NCBI GenBank assembly: GCA_030628785.1
Contig: DAOVQI010000021.1
Coordinates: forward strand, 1 to 16,391
Reading direction: 5' to 3'
Length of the DNA stretch: 16,391 nt
Source of the DNA: Bacteroidota bacterium
GTDB taxonomy: Bacteria > Bacteroidota > Bacteroidia > Bacteroidales > VadinHA17
This document shows positions 7,686 to 14,570 of this stretch, in pieces. The notes below the pieces were generated by a model. It was not told where the DNA came from. It made no database searches and saw only the letters and a list, made by a program, of their open reading frames with translations. How positions within the stretch are numbered: position 1 is the stretch's first letter; each line of letters starts with the position of its first letter. Position numbers and translations under genes: made by a program.

Positions 7686-7722
7686 CCCTGTGAAATGTGA
7701 CGAAGGAGCTATTTCTACAGGG
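7686..7722. repeat. CCCTGT-stem hairpin, relative of 813-862
   Basis: ccctgtgaaat (7686-7696) pairs with atttctacaggg (7711-7722) through 11 bp with one bulged base. The loop is gtgacgaaggagct-like. The stem matches the outer stem of the palindrome at 813-862, whose right arm is tttcacaggg. Confidence 0.6.
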
Positions 7723-7871
7723 GAATGATGGGAATAATGAAAGAATAGGTGAAAGGGAGAATAGGTGCGGAATGTAGAATTTCGAATTTCGAACGTTTTG
7801 TGCAGCAAAACCTCACGAGTGGCATGTGTGTTAGATTGTGGGAACGAGTAATTGCGGATTTTTAACCAGGA

Positions 7872-7973
7872 GACCCTAAGGGTTTCATTCCTACAGCATA
7901 TCATTATATAATCTGGCAGTGGGGTTTTTATGGTTCAATCAAATTTACCCAAAGAGGTAAAACCCTTAGGGTC
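7872..7973. repeat. Perfect 14-bp inverted repeat, MITE-like
   Basis: gaccctaagggttt (7872-7885) is the exact reverse complement of aaacccttagggtc (7960-7973). The 74 bases between them encode nothing evident. No clear target-site duplication flanks the pair. The size would fit a small non-autonomous element or a long-range RNA stem. Confidence 0.65.
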
Positions 7974-8057
7974 TTTCCGTACGCACATGAGGCGGAGAAT
8001 ACAGATTTAAGGGCAGTATATAGCCGATTAATATTGACGAATTATAAACTAAAAACT

Positions 8058-8087
8058 ACAAAAACAACAAACTACAAACTACAAACC
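8058..8087. repeat. A/C-rich 7-bp repeat before folA
   Basis: Copies of aaactac (period 7), with looser variants from 8046 on, end 5 bases before the folA ATG and so form the translation leader of that gene. Low-complexity A-rich leaders are tolerated in Bacteroidota, which rely little on Shine-Dalgarno pairing. Confidence 0.55.
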
Positions 8088-8092
8088 ATTAA

Positions 8093-8590
8093 ATGAAGAC
8101 CATTTCAATCATTGTTGCCATCGCTGAAAACAATGCGATCGGAAAGGATAATAAATTACTTTGGCATATTTCCGATGATCTGAAAAGATTTAAACGATTA
8201 ACCACAGGTCATCCGTTAATTATGGGAAAAAATACGTATGAATCGTTGCCTGTTCGACCCCTGCCAAACCGGACCAATATTGTTCTGAGCGATGTTGAGG
8301 GAGAGAAAATTGAAGGATGTGTAATGGCATACTCCATTGAAGAAGCTATTGCAAAATGTCCTGATAATGAAGAATGTTTCGTTATCGGTGGAGGAATGAT
8401 CTACCGTCAGTTTTTTAAAATAGCCGACTGTCTTTATATAACCAAAGTACACAAATCTTTTGAAGCCGACACTTTTTTCCCTGACATTAATTATGATGAT
8501 TGGGAGTTGGTTGAAAAGGAAGATCATGGACCGGAAGAAAACAATAATTTTTCTTTTTCGTATACGGTTTACAAACGCAAAAAAAAGTAA
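8093..8590 (+). CDS. folA: Dihydrofolate reductase
   Basis: This 165-residue protein reduces dihydrofolate to tetrahydrofolate with NADPH, closing the cycle driven by ThyA. Seen in order: IIVAIAENNAIGKDNKLLWH (6-25), catalytic acid D28 in ISDDLKRFK (E. coli D27), the NADPH-binding segment LIMGKNTYESLP (42-53), PLPNRTNIVLS (56-66), and FVIGGGMIYRQF, which contains the nucleotide-binding double glycine. The length is typical of chromosomal FolA. No promoter of the TAnnTTTG type is apparent in the repeat-rich spacer, so it is unclear whether it depends on transcription through that spacer from thyA. Confidence 0.97.
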   Translation: MKTISIIVAIAENNAIGKDNKLLWHISDDLKRFKRLTTGHPLIMGKNTYESLPVRPLPNRTNIVLSDVEGEKIEGCVMAYSIEEAIAKCPDNEECFVIGGGMIYRQFFKIADCLYITKVHKSFEADTFFPDINYDDWELVEKEDHGPEENNNFSFSYTVYKRKKK

Positions 8591-8725
8591 AGGAAAAATC
8601 CCATTCGGTATATTAAAAGATTCATATCCGCTTTTTTTTTACCACCTTAAATTAAACCTTTTGGAGTGAAGTTTATCTAAAAGTCGAAATCAAGAAAAAT
8701 TATTTATTAACAAAAACCGAATACC

Positions 8726-9604
8726 ATGAAAACAAGAAGAATTATTTATATCCTTTCTTTGGTTTTAGCAACATCCTTTTTCTTTGTTGCTTGCCAAAAG
8801 GATGATGTAAAAACAGGTCTCACAGATGATGATGTGGCAAAAGCTGAAGATGATGCTCTTACAGAAGCCGTCTTTGATGACATTATGAATTCAGTTGATA
8901 ATGCGGTAAGTATTATCGATAACTTGATTTGGGGTGGCGGATTAAAATCGGCCACAGTTTCCGATACATGTCCTTCCGTAACTGTTGATCATCCTGACAG
9001 CACCTGGTGGCCAAAGGTCATAACTATTGATTATGGCGATACTGAATGTGAAGGCTTTTATGGCCAGACACGTAAAGGCAAAATTATCATTACTATAACA
9101 GGCCGGTACAGAACCCCCGGTTCGGTAAAGACCGTTAAGCTTGAAAATTATTATATAAACGGCATTCATGTTGAGGGCACAAAGACCGTAACCAATAATG
9201 GCAGGAATAATAACGATAATTTAACCTTCACCATTGAATTGGTTAACGGCAGGATTACTACTCCTGACACCATCGTGATTACAAGGGAATTTACCAGGAC
9301 CAGGGAGTGGGTTGCCGGAGATGACACATGGAATCGTTGGGATGATGTTTATTTCATTACAGGTTCAGCCAGCGGTACGAATTTCAAGGGAGAATCCTAT
9401 ACACGCACAATTCTTACTGCTCTTGAATGGGCAACAAGTTGTCGTTTTATAAAAAGCGGCTCGATTGAAATTCAAGTAGGTGAAAAATCCCCCATTGTTA
9501 TCGACTATGGTGATGGAGTATGTGATAATAAAGCAACCGTTACAAAAGACGGTGAAACCAGGGAAATTCTCCTTAAGCTGAAACAAAGGGTTAAACCCAG
9601 ATAA
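8726..9604 (+). CDS. Surface lipoprotein of unknown function with two related modules
   Basis: The family is not one I can name. The 292-residue protein has a lipoprotein signal (hydrophobic 6-22, then FFVAC with C23). It is followed by QKDD, which resembles the Lys-acidic-acidic export signal reported in Capnocytophaga for lipoproteins sent to the cell surface. After an acidic stretch (33-53) come two similar modules. Module 1 has TCPSV (81-85), ITIDYGDTEC (99-108) and a TRKGKI turn (115-120). Module 2 has CRF (239), IVIDYGDGVC (257-266) and DGETREI (275-281). Each has one Cys before and one in the DYGDxxC motif (C82/C108 and C239/C266), suggesting disulfides or a beta-rich repeat. It lies 135 bases after folA and ends at a bidirectional terminator. 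Confidence 0.8.
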   Translation: MKTRRIIYILSLVLATSFFFVACQKDDVKTGLTDDDVAKAEDDALTEAVFDDIMNSVDNAVSIIDNLIWGGGLKSATVSDTCPSVTVDHPDSTWWPKVITIDYGDTECEGFYGQTRKGKIIITITGRYRTPGSVKTVKLENYYINGIHVEGTKTVTNNGRNNNDNLTFTIELVNGRITTPDTIVITREFTRTREWVAGDDTWNRWDDVYFITGSASGTNFKGESYTRTILTALEWATSCRFIKSGSIEIQVGEKSPIVIDYGDGVCDNKATVTKDGETREILLKLKQRVKPR

Positions 9605-9616
9605 ATCGATTCATAT

Positions 9617-9650
9617 AAAAAAAGGCGGCCGGATCGGTCGCCTTTTTTTT
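9617..9650. terminator. Bidirectional intrinsic terminator
   Basis: A run of seven A (9617-9623), a GC-rich 7-bp stem (9624-9630 with 9636-9642, one G-T pair, 5-base loop) and eight T (9643-9650) make a rho-independent terminator usable on both strands. It ends the lipoprotein transcript and, on the other strand, the clpX transcript; it overlaps the clpX stop codon (9649-9651). Confidence 0.9.
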
Positions 9651-10869
9651 ATGATGCTTTTAAAATTTTGAGGTTAACTTGTTCAAGTTTTTCTCTTGCA
9701 TAATTCAGATCAACGGTCAATTGCTTTTGCTCTTTTGAAGGGAGTTCAAACATTGGATCCATCATCATGGCTTCACATATGGAACGCAACCCTCTTGCCC
9801 CAAGTTTGAATTCGATGGCTTTCTCTACAACATAATCAAGAGCTTCATCTTTAAAGTTCAGTTCAATATTGTCCATTTTAAACAATTTAATGTATTGCTT
9901 AATGATGGAATTTTTAGGTTCAGTAAGTATATCCCGTAAAGCCTGCCTGTCAAGGGGTTGTAAATAAGTCAATACCGGCAGTCTTCCGACAATTTCCGGT
10001 ATCATGCCATATGCCTTAATATCCTGAGGCGCAATATATTGCAACAAATTGTTTTTGTTGATCTGATCCCTTTTTCTGCTGGCACTGAAACCTATAATCT
10101 GCGTATTTAACCGTTGTCCGATTTTCCTTTCAATCCCATCGAATGCACCACCACAAATAAACAGGATATTCTTTGTGTTGACGGGTATCATTTTCTGTTC
10201 CGGATGTTTTCTTCCTCCCTGAGGCGGGACATTAACGATTGCTCCTTCCAGTAACTTCAGTAAGCCCTGTTGTACACCCTCACCGGAAACATCCCGTGTT
10301 ATGGAAGGATTGTCACTCTTTCGGGCAATCTTGTCAATTTCATCAATAAACACTATTCCTTTCTCTGCTGCTTTTACGTCATAATCTGCTGCTTGTAAGA
10401 GCCGGGTTAACAAACTCTCGATGTCTTCGCCAACATATCCGGCTTCCGTCAGTACCGTGGCATCGACAATAGTAAAGGGAACATGCAACATTTTTGCAAT
10501 GGTTCTGGCAAGAAGGGTTTTTCCCGTTCCCGTTTCGCCAACAAGAATAATGTTGGATTTTTCAATTTCCACATCATCATCTTCTCTCGGGAGACCTTGC
10601 ATTAACCGTTTGTAATGGTTATATACAGCAACAGATATGTATTTTTTTGCTTGTTCCTGCCCGATCACGTATTGATCCAGGAACTTTTTAATCTCAACCG
10701 GTTTCAGGAGTTGAATTTTATCGATACTAAAATCGCTTTTATTCCGGGTTTCTTCCTGAATTATATTGTGCGCCTGTTCAATACAATGGTCACATATATG
10801 TCCGGAAATCCCTGCAATCAGCAGGTTGGTTTCTCCCTTATCTCTTCCGCAAAACGAACATTTATCCAT
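9649..10869 (-). CDS. clpX: ATP-dependent Clp protease ATP-binding subunit ClpX
   Basis: ClpX is the hexameric AAA+ unfoldase that feeds substrates to ClpP. The protein has 406 residues with all hallmarks. The N-terminal zinc finger has C4, C7, C26 and C29. Walker A is GETGTGKT (111-118), the pore loop is GYVG (144-147), and Walker B is VFIDEID (173-179). RKH is at 220-222, the ClpP-docking IGF loop is at 259-261 (IIGFSASR), and a sensor-2 region (LGARGLRS) lies in the C-terminal domain. The intact IGF loop shows that it works with ClpP, encoded 148 bases upstream. A separate promoter appears to drive it (10898-10929), so it can be made independently of clpP. Confidence 0.98.
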   Translation of the reverse strand: MDKCSFCGRDKGETNLLIAGISGHICDHCIEQAHNIIQEETRNKSDFSIDKIQLLKPVEIKKFLDQYVIGQEQAKKYISVAVYNHYKRLMQGLPREDDDVEIEKSNIILVGETGTGKTLLARTIAKMLHVPFTIVDATVLTEAGYVGEDIESLLTRLLQAADYDVKAAEKGIVFIDEIDKIARKSDNPSITRDVSGEGVQQGLLKLLEGAIVNVPPQGGRKHPEQKMIPVNTKNILFICGGAFDGIERKIGQRLNTQIIGFSASRKRDQINKNNLLQYIAPQDIKAYGMIPEIVGRLPVLTYLQPLDRQALRDILTEPKNSIIKQYIKLFKMDNIELNFKDEALDYVVEKAIEFKLGARGLRSICEAMMMDPMFELPSKEQKQLTVDLNYAREKLEQVNLKILKAS

Positions 10870-10897
10870 AATGAAGACCTTTGAATTAATATGACTT

Positions 10898-10929
10898 CAA
10901 ACTAATTAGTGTCAGTCCATAAAGTCAAA
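10898..10929 (-). promoter_or_regulatory. Putative clpX promoter
   Basis: On the minus strand TTTG (10929-10926), a 20-base spacer and TTAGTTTG (10905-10898) fit the Bacteroidota promoter pattern TTTG-N19/21-TAnnTTTG with one mismatch in the -7 box. The box ends 29 bases before the clpX ATG. Confidence 0.55.
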
Positions 10930-11017
10930 CAATTTTTGAATTAAATCACCAAATACAGACTCCAATTAACCACAAATATACAAAAATGATGAACAAGTGG
11001 TTATAGTTCAGGTACTT

Positions 11018-11698
11018 TTATATTTTTTTCTGCCGTAACAATATTTCATCTATCATACCATAATCTTTTGCTTCTTCCGCTGTCATCCAGTAATCGCGGT
11101 CTGAATCCTTTTCAACTTCTTTGAAAGGTTTGCCTGTATGTTCAGCAATTATGGTATACAATTCTTTTCTCAGCTTTAGTATTTCCCTCGCAGTAATTTC
11201 AATATCCGAAGCTGGTCCCTGTACTCCTCCCATGGGCTGATGAATCATTATCCTGGAATGCTTTAAGGCTGATCTCTTTCCTTTTTTCCCGGCCGTTAAT
11301 AATACAGCACCCATAGAAGCCGCCATGCCTGTACAGATGGTGGCGATTTCAGAGCCAATATATTGCATGGTATCGTAAATACCCAATCCTGCATGAACCG
11401 ATCCTCCCGGGCAATTAAAATAGATCTGGATATCCTTGTTTGGTTCTGTAGAATCAAGGTATAATAACTGTGCCTGGATGATATTTGCTGTGTAATCATC
11501 AATAGGAACGCCCAAAAAAATGATCCTGTCCATCATCAGACGGGAAAATACATCCATTGAAGCAACGTTTAACTGCCGTTCCTCAATGATGGTGGGTGAG
11601 ATGTAGTTATTGTGAAATGAAGCATAGCTGTCAAATGTAACACTGTTTATTCCCAGATGACTAATGGCATATTTCCGAAAATCGTCTTTTGATTTCAT
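11018..11698 (-). CDS. clpP: ATP-dependent Clp protease proteolytic subunit ClpP
   Basis: ClpP is the serine peptidase that forms the tetradecameric chamber docking to ClpX. The protein has 226 residues with the full catalytic triad: S128 in GMAASMG (124-130), H153 in RIMIHQPMGG (149-158) and D202 in DRDYW (200-204). The oxyanion segment NCPGGSV (95-101) is also present. The ~35-residue N-terminal part before ISPTIIEE is longer than the mature E. coli protein and could be a propeptide; a later start is possible. The order tig-clpP-clpX on one strand is the usual bacterial arrangement and links nascent-chain folding with degradation. Confidence 0.97.
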   Translation of the reverse strand: MKSKDDFRKYAISHLGINSVTFDSYASFHNNYISPTIIEERQLNVASMDVFSRLMMDRIIFLGVPIDDYTANIIQAQLLYLDSTEPNKDIQIYFNCPGGSVHAGLGIYDTMQYIGSEIATICTGMAASMGAVLLTAGKKGKRSALKHSRIMIHQPMGGVQGPASDIEITAREILKLRKELYTIIAEHTGKPFKEVEKDSDRDYWMTAEEAKDYGMIDEILLRQKKI

Positions 11699-11727
11699 TT
11701 GTGTAGATTTTAAATAATATTTAAGAT

Positions 11728-11735
11728 CAAAATTA
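11728..11735 (-). promoter_or_regulatory. Putative -7 box of clpP
   Basis: The minus strand reads TAATTTTG (11735-11728), matching TAnnTTTG, 29 bases before the clpP ATG. No TTTG is found at the expected -33 distance, so this is only a partial promoter match. Confidence 0.35.
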
Positions 11736-11804
11736 TGAAATTATTGTAACCATTCAGTTTTAAAGAGTCTCTTTTTTATATTCAGGATGACCGTTTGTTA
11801 ATTG

Positions 11805-11839
11805 TTATAGGTTATTGGTTATAAGTTATAAGATATAAG
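11805..11839. repeat. 7-bp-period AT-rich array (5 units)
   Basis: Units read ttatagg, ttattgg, ttataag, ttataag, atataag. Bases 11804-11834 match the reverse complement of 12111-12141 at 26 of 31 positions. Confidence 0.75.
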
Positions 11840-11903
11840 CTGGATTTTCACGAAACATATATTATGCTATTACCCCGTATATTCTTGTTTTTTAGTAACC
11901 TAT

Positions 11904-12005
11904 TCGTCTGACCACTAAAATGCATTAACTTTTTAAATAAACCATAACATAATTGCAATGTTTCAAATCTAAACTAATTGCCCGGCAGCAGTAGTGGTCT
12001 GACGA
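11904..12005. repeat. 14-base inverted repeat enclosing ~74 bases
   Basis: tcgtctgaccacta (11904-11917) is complementary to tagtggtctgacga (11992-12005) with one mismatch. The total length of 102 bases equals that of the inverted-repeat element at 7872-7973, though the sequences differ. Confidence 0.6.
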
Positions 12006-12067
12006 GTAATATTATACCTGTCCCTTTGGGAAATTGTTAAATGGTTCTATTACTAAATAAATAAATT

Positions 12068-12099
12068 AACAATTTGACAATTATGCAATTTAACAATTT
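12068..12099. repeat. 8-bp-period array (4 units)
   Basis: Units read aacaattt, gacaatta, tgcaattt, aacaattt. Similar attgttaaat-like words appear at 12030-12040 and in the lptB-tatC spacer (around 14840 and 14903). Confidence 0.65.
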
Positions 12100-12110
12100 G
12101 TTTACCAATT

Positions 12111-12141
12111 AACATATAACTTATAACATTTAACCTATAAC
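12111..12141. repeat. 7-bp-period array, opposite orientation
   Basis: Units read aacatat, aacttat, aacattt, aacctat, aac. Read on the minus strand this is the same kind of array as 3237-3271 and follows copy B of the 16-base motif after 12 bases, as the array at 3237 follows copy A. Confidence 0.75.
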
Positions 12142-12153
12142 ATTCTGCCCCCC

Positions 12154-12169
12154 TCAACATACTGATTAG
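12154..12169 (-). repeat. 16-base motif, copy B
   Basis: The minus strand reads ctaatcagtatgttga, one mismatch from copies A and C. It lies 39 bases past the tig stop codon, in the direction of tig. Confidence 0.7.
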
Positions 12170-12208
12170 CTCCAGATTATCAATAATGGGAATTGGCATA
12201 ACCAGAGT

Positions 12209-13567
12209 TTATTTTTTATCAAACAACTTATTAAATTCATCATTTGTAACTTCCTTAAGATCAATTTTTACCAATTCTTTAATGAATTCGATCACTTTCT
12301 CCTCATATTTTTTCTCATATATTCGTTTATTTTCCTCTTCTTTTTTAAGCAGTTCCCTGGCATAATTTTCCAACTGTTCGTCAGGAATATTTGTCATTCC
12401 ATACTGTTGGAATTGCATCAATGTTACCTTTTTTGCATAATCGAGAGCCTCATCTTCGGTAACTTTAATTTCATTTTCTTTAATTATTTTATCTTTAATA
12501 AGTTGCCACTTTAAGTCTTTTTCAACTTTCTCAAAATCCTTGTCGATATCCTCTTTGGCAACTTTTCCCTCGTTTATTCTGAACAACCACTTCTTAAGAA
12601 ATTCAACAGGTAATTCAATTTCCAGTTTATTGATTGTCTTTTCCTTTACATCCAGTGAAAATTTAAATTCTTCTTCCCGCGTTAAATTATTCTTGATTTC
12701 GTTTTCCACTAAAATTTCGAATTCTTCAACTGTCTTTACTTTATCTTTTCCAAATGCTTTATCGAAAAACTCCTGGTTTAGTTCAGCGTTTTCAAACCGG
12801 GAAATCTCATTAATGGTAAATTGAAAATCGGAGCTTAAAGCTGGTACATCATCTTTGTTTATGTATAAAATTGAAGCAATCTCCTGATCGTTGGGAAATG
12901 CTTTCTTAATATCAAAATTAATCACATCTTTAATCCTGGCACCAACAAATTTATCTTTTATTTTCTTATCTTTTATAATTTCGATTGAAAATGAGGTATC
13001 TTCAGCATAAATACCATTTTCGGTAATATTTCCTTCAGCATCGATCTGACGGATACTTCCTTTAAGCATTTCTTTTTCTCCGGCCATTTCAACAGGCGTG
13101 AATGTTCCATATCTTCTGGTATAATTTTCGATATCCCTATCCCTGAGCTTTTGGTCAATCTTTATTTCATAAAAAGGAATTTTATCTTTTTTCGACAGGT
13201 TCATATCAAATTCCGGGGCCAGGCCAAGATCAAAGGCAAACTCAAAATCAGTCTGATTATCCCAATCGATGGTTTTTTGCTCTTTGTCGCTGGGCAGGGG
13301 CTCCCCTAATATTTTTAAGTCTTTGTCAATAAGATATTTGGAAATTGATTCTGATACAATTTTGTTTATTTCTTCGATCAGAACAGCTTTTCCATACATT
13401 TTTTTTATCAACCCGACAGGCACCATACCCGGTCTGAATCCATCAAGCCTTACCTTTTTTTTATAATCTTTTAATACATCTCCAACTCTTGATTCATAAT
13501 CCTCTTTACCGATTTGAATTTTGAGTATTGCATTCAGATTGTCAACCTTTTCCTCTGTGATATCCAT
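12209..13567 (-). CDS. tig: Trigger factor, ribosome-associated chaperone
   Basis: Trigger factor binds the ribosome exit tunnel and shields nascent chains. The 452-residue protein shows the ribosome-binding signature GFRPGMVP (43-50) in the N-terminal domain. A central region (~150-240) sits at the position of the FKBP-like peptidyl-prolyl isomerase domain, and a long lysine- and glutamate-rich helical C-terminal domain (~255-452) forms the chaperone arms. The central domain lacks the recognisable FKBP active-site signature around GxxFxGG, so isomerase activity is doubtful, while chaperone function should remain. It starts only 35 bases beyond the tRNA-Leu terminator hairpin. I could not find a convincing separate promoter in that gap, so some readthrough from the tRNA transcript is possible. 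Confidence 0.95.
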   Translation of the reverse strand: MDITEEKVDNLNAILKIQIGKEDYESRVGDVLKDYKKKVRLDGFRPGMVPVGLIKKMYGKAVLIEEINKIVSESISKYLIDKDLKILGEPLPSDKEQKTIDWDNQTDFEFAFDLGLAPEFDMNLSKKDKIPFYEIKIDQKLRDRDIENYTRRYGTFTPVEMAGEKEMLKGSIRQIDAEGNITENGIYAEDTSFSIEIIKDKKIKDKFVGARIKDVINFDIKKAFPNDQEIASILYINKDDVPALSSDFQFTINEISRFENAELNQEFFDKAFGKDKVKTVEEFEILVENEIKNNLTREEEFKFSLDVKEKTINKLEIELPVEFLKKWLFRINEGKVAKEDIDKDFEKVEKDLKWQLIKDKIIKENEIKVTEDEALDYAKKVTLMQFQQYGMTNIPDEQLENYARELLKKEEENKRIYEKKYEEKVIEFIKELVKIDLKEVTNDEFNKLFDKK

Positions 13568-13597
13568 TACTGCGAAATTTTAGCATTTTAACCTGAT

Positions 13598-13646
13598 AAA
13601 AAACCGCTAAAACTGTCGATTTCAACCATCGTTAGTTTAAGCGGTT
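13598..13646 (-). terminator. Intrinsic terminator after tRNA-Leu
   Basis: Read on the minus strand, aaccgct (13646-13640) pairs with agcggtt (13608-13602). An interrupted stem extends inward to cgat/atcg around a 7-base loop, and T residues follow (A-run 13598-13603 on the plus strand). It lies between the tRNA and tig. Confidence 0.8.
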
Positions 13647-13661
13647 GAGTATAATTCCTCG

Positions 13662-13743
13662 TGCGGATGAAGGGACTCGAACCCCCACGCCCGAAGGCAC
13701 TAGATCCTAAGTCTAGCGCGGCTACCAATTACGCCACATCCGC
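13662..13743 (-). tRNA. tRNA-Leu (anticodon UAG)
   Basis: The minus strand forms a full cloverleaf. The acceptor stem is gcggatg/catccgc, and the anticodon stem is ctaga/tctag with loop cttagga, giving anticodon UAG (reads CUN). A long class II variable arm (gcc-ttcg-ggc) is typical of leucine, and the T arm has ttcgagt. The discriminator base is A at 13662. The 3' CCA is not encoded, so it must be added after transcription. Confidence 0.97.
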
Positions 13744-13757
13744 GTGAAATTCCGGGG

Positions 13758-13787
13758 CAAAGATATTTAATTTTTTTGTACCGGAAA
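13758..13787 (-). promoter_or_regulatory. Putative promoter of tRNA-Leu
   Basis: TATCTTTG on the minus strand (13765-13758) is a perfect Bacteroidota -7 box, 14 bases before the mature 5' end of the tRNA. TTTC (13787-13784) lies 18 bases further upstream as a near-consensus -33 element. Confidence 0.65.
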
Positions 13788-13795
13788 GGAAATAC

Positions 13796-14521
13796 TTACC
13801 GCCTTAATTCAAAATTTTTTCCCAGGTAAACCCTTCGTACCTGCTCGTCTTTTGCAAGTTCTTCTGAAGTGCCTGATTTAAGTATCCTCCCTTCGAACAG
13901 CAGATAGGCCCGGTCCGTTATGGAAAGTGTTTCATGGACATTGTGGTCTGTAATCAGAATTCCGATGTTTTTATCTCTCAAACTGGAAACAATCTCCTGA
14001 AGATCTTCAACAGCAATGGGATCAATCCCGGCAAAAGGTTCATCCAGAAGAATAAAGTTGGGCTTTATTGCCAATGCACGTGCTATTTCTGTTCTTCTTC
14101 TTTCTCCCCCCGATAATTGAAAACCCTTGCTTTTCCTGATTTTCTGTAATCCAAACTCCAGTAATAAGGATTCCGTTCTTTCTTTTTGTTCTTCTTTGGG
14201 CAGATCAGACATTTCGAGCACTGCCCGGATATTATCTTCAATACTTAATTTCCGAAATACTGAAGCTTCCTGGGCAAGATATCCGATACCCCGTTGGGCC
14301 CGTTTATAAACGGGCAGGTTCGTTATTTCGGTATCATCAAGGAAAATCTTTCCAAAATTTGGGGATATTAACCCAACAATCATGTAAAACGATGTGGTTT
14401 TGCCGGCACCGTTAGGACCAAGGAGACCAACAATTTCTCCCTGATCAACTTCAAGGGTGACTTTGTTTACGACAACCCTTTTTCGATATCTTTTTACCAG
14501 GTTTTGGGTACGTAACTTCAT
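13796..14521 (-). CDS. lptB: LPS export ABC transporter ATPase LptB
   Basis: LptB powers the Lpt bridge that moves lipopolysaccharide from the inner to the outer membrane. The 241-residue protein has Walker A GPNGAGKT (35-42), Q-loop Q84 in YLAQEASVFRKL, signature LSGGERRR (136-143), Walker B ILLDEP (157-162, catalytic E161) and switch histidine H193 in ITDHNVHETL. The ASVFRKLS segment, TDHNV...ETL and the C-terminal YLGKNF are specific to LptB among ABC ATPases, and the length matches. LptF/G, LptA and LptC are not in the window. The tRNA-Leu gene follows 52 bases downstream, and its promoter lies in that gap. Confidence 0.95.
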   Translation of the reverse strand: MKLRTQNLVKRYRKRVVVNKVTLEVDQGEIVGLLGPNGAGKTTSFYMIVGLISPNFGKIFLDDTEITNLPVYKRAQRGIGYLAQEASVFRKLSIEDNIRAVLEMSDLPKEEQKERTESLLLEFGLQKIRKSKGFQLSGGERRRTEIARALAIKPNFILLDEPFAGIDPIAVEDLQEIVSSLRDKNIGILITDHNVHETLSITDRAYLLFEGRILKSGTSEELAKDEQVRRVYLGKNFELRR

Positions 14522-14570
14522 GCACTAATGTAAAAGTTGATTATTCAGTTTTCAAGAGTTTCTTTTCCTC

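Larger units (their letters stand above)
7504..8092. other. 589-base thyA-folA spacer: mosaic of repeats
   Basis: No gene is supported here. The spacer contains a branched palindrome (7523-7623), three degenerate gAgCGAgTAAt-like motifs (7640-7650, 7659-7670, 7842-7853), a CCCTGT-stem hairpin (7686-7722), a small hairpin gttttg-tgcag-caaaac (7795-7811), a 14-bp perfect inverted repeat 102 bases end to end (7872-7973), and an A/C-rich 7-bp repeat directly before folA (8058-8087). The segments around 7629-7650 and 7831-7852 are diverged direct repeats of each other (core gattgtggga). Confidence 0.7.
11699..12208. other. 510-base clpP-tig spacer: nested inverted repeats
   Basis: No gene is supported. 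The spacer carries a 7-bp-period array (11805-11839), a 14-base inverted repeat (11904-11917 with 11992-12005), an 8-bp-period array (12068-12099), a second 7-bp array in opposite orientation (12111-12141), and copy B of the 16-base motif (12154-12169). Confidence 0.7.

Noticed and set aside
7557..7904. 115-residue minus-strand open frame in the thyA-folA spacer
   Set aside because: It crosses several inverted repeats, and its translation is rich in Ser/His/Phe without any domain-like pattern; it is a by-product of the repeats.
9649..11698. clpX-clpP-tig cluster as something novel
   Set aside because: All motifs, order and orientation are standard for bacterial protein quality control.
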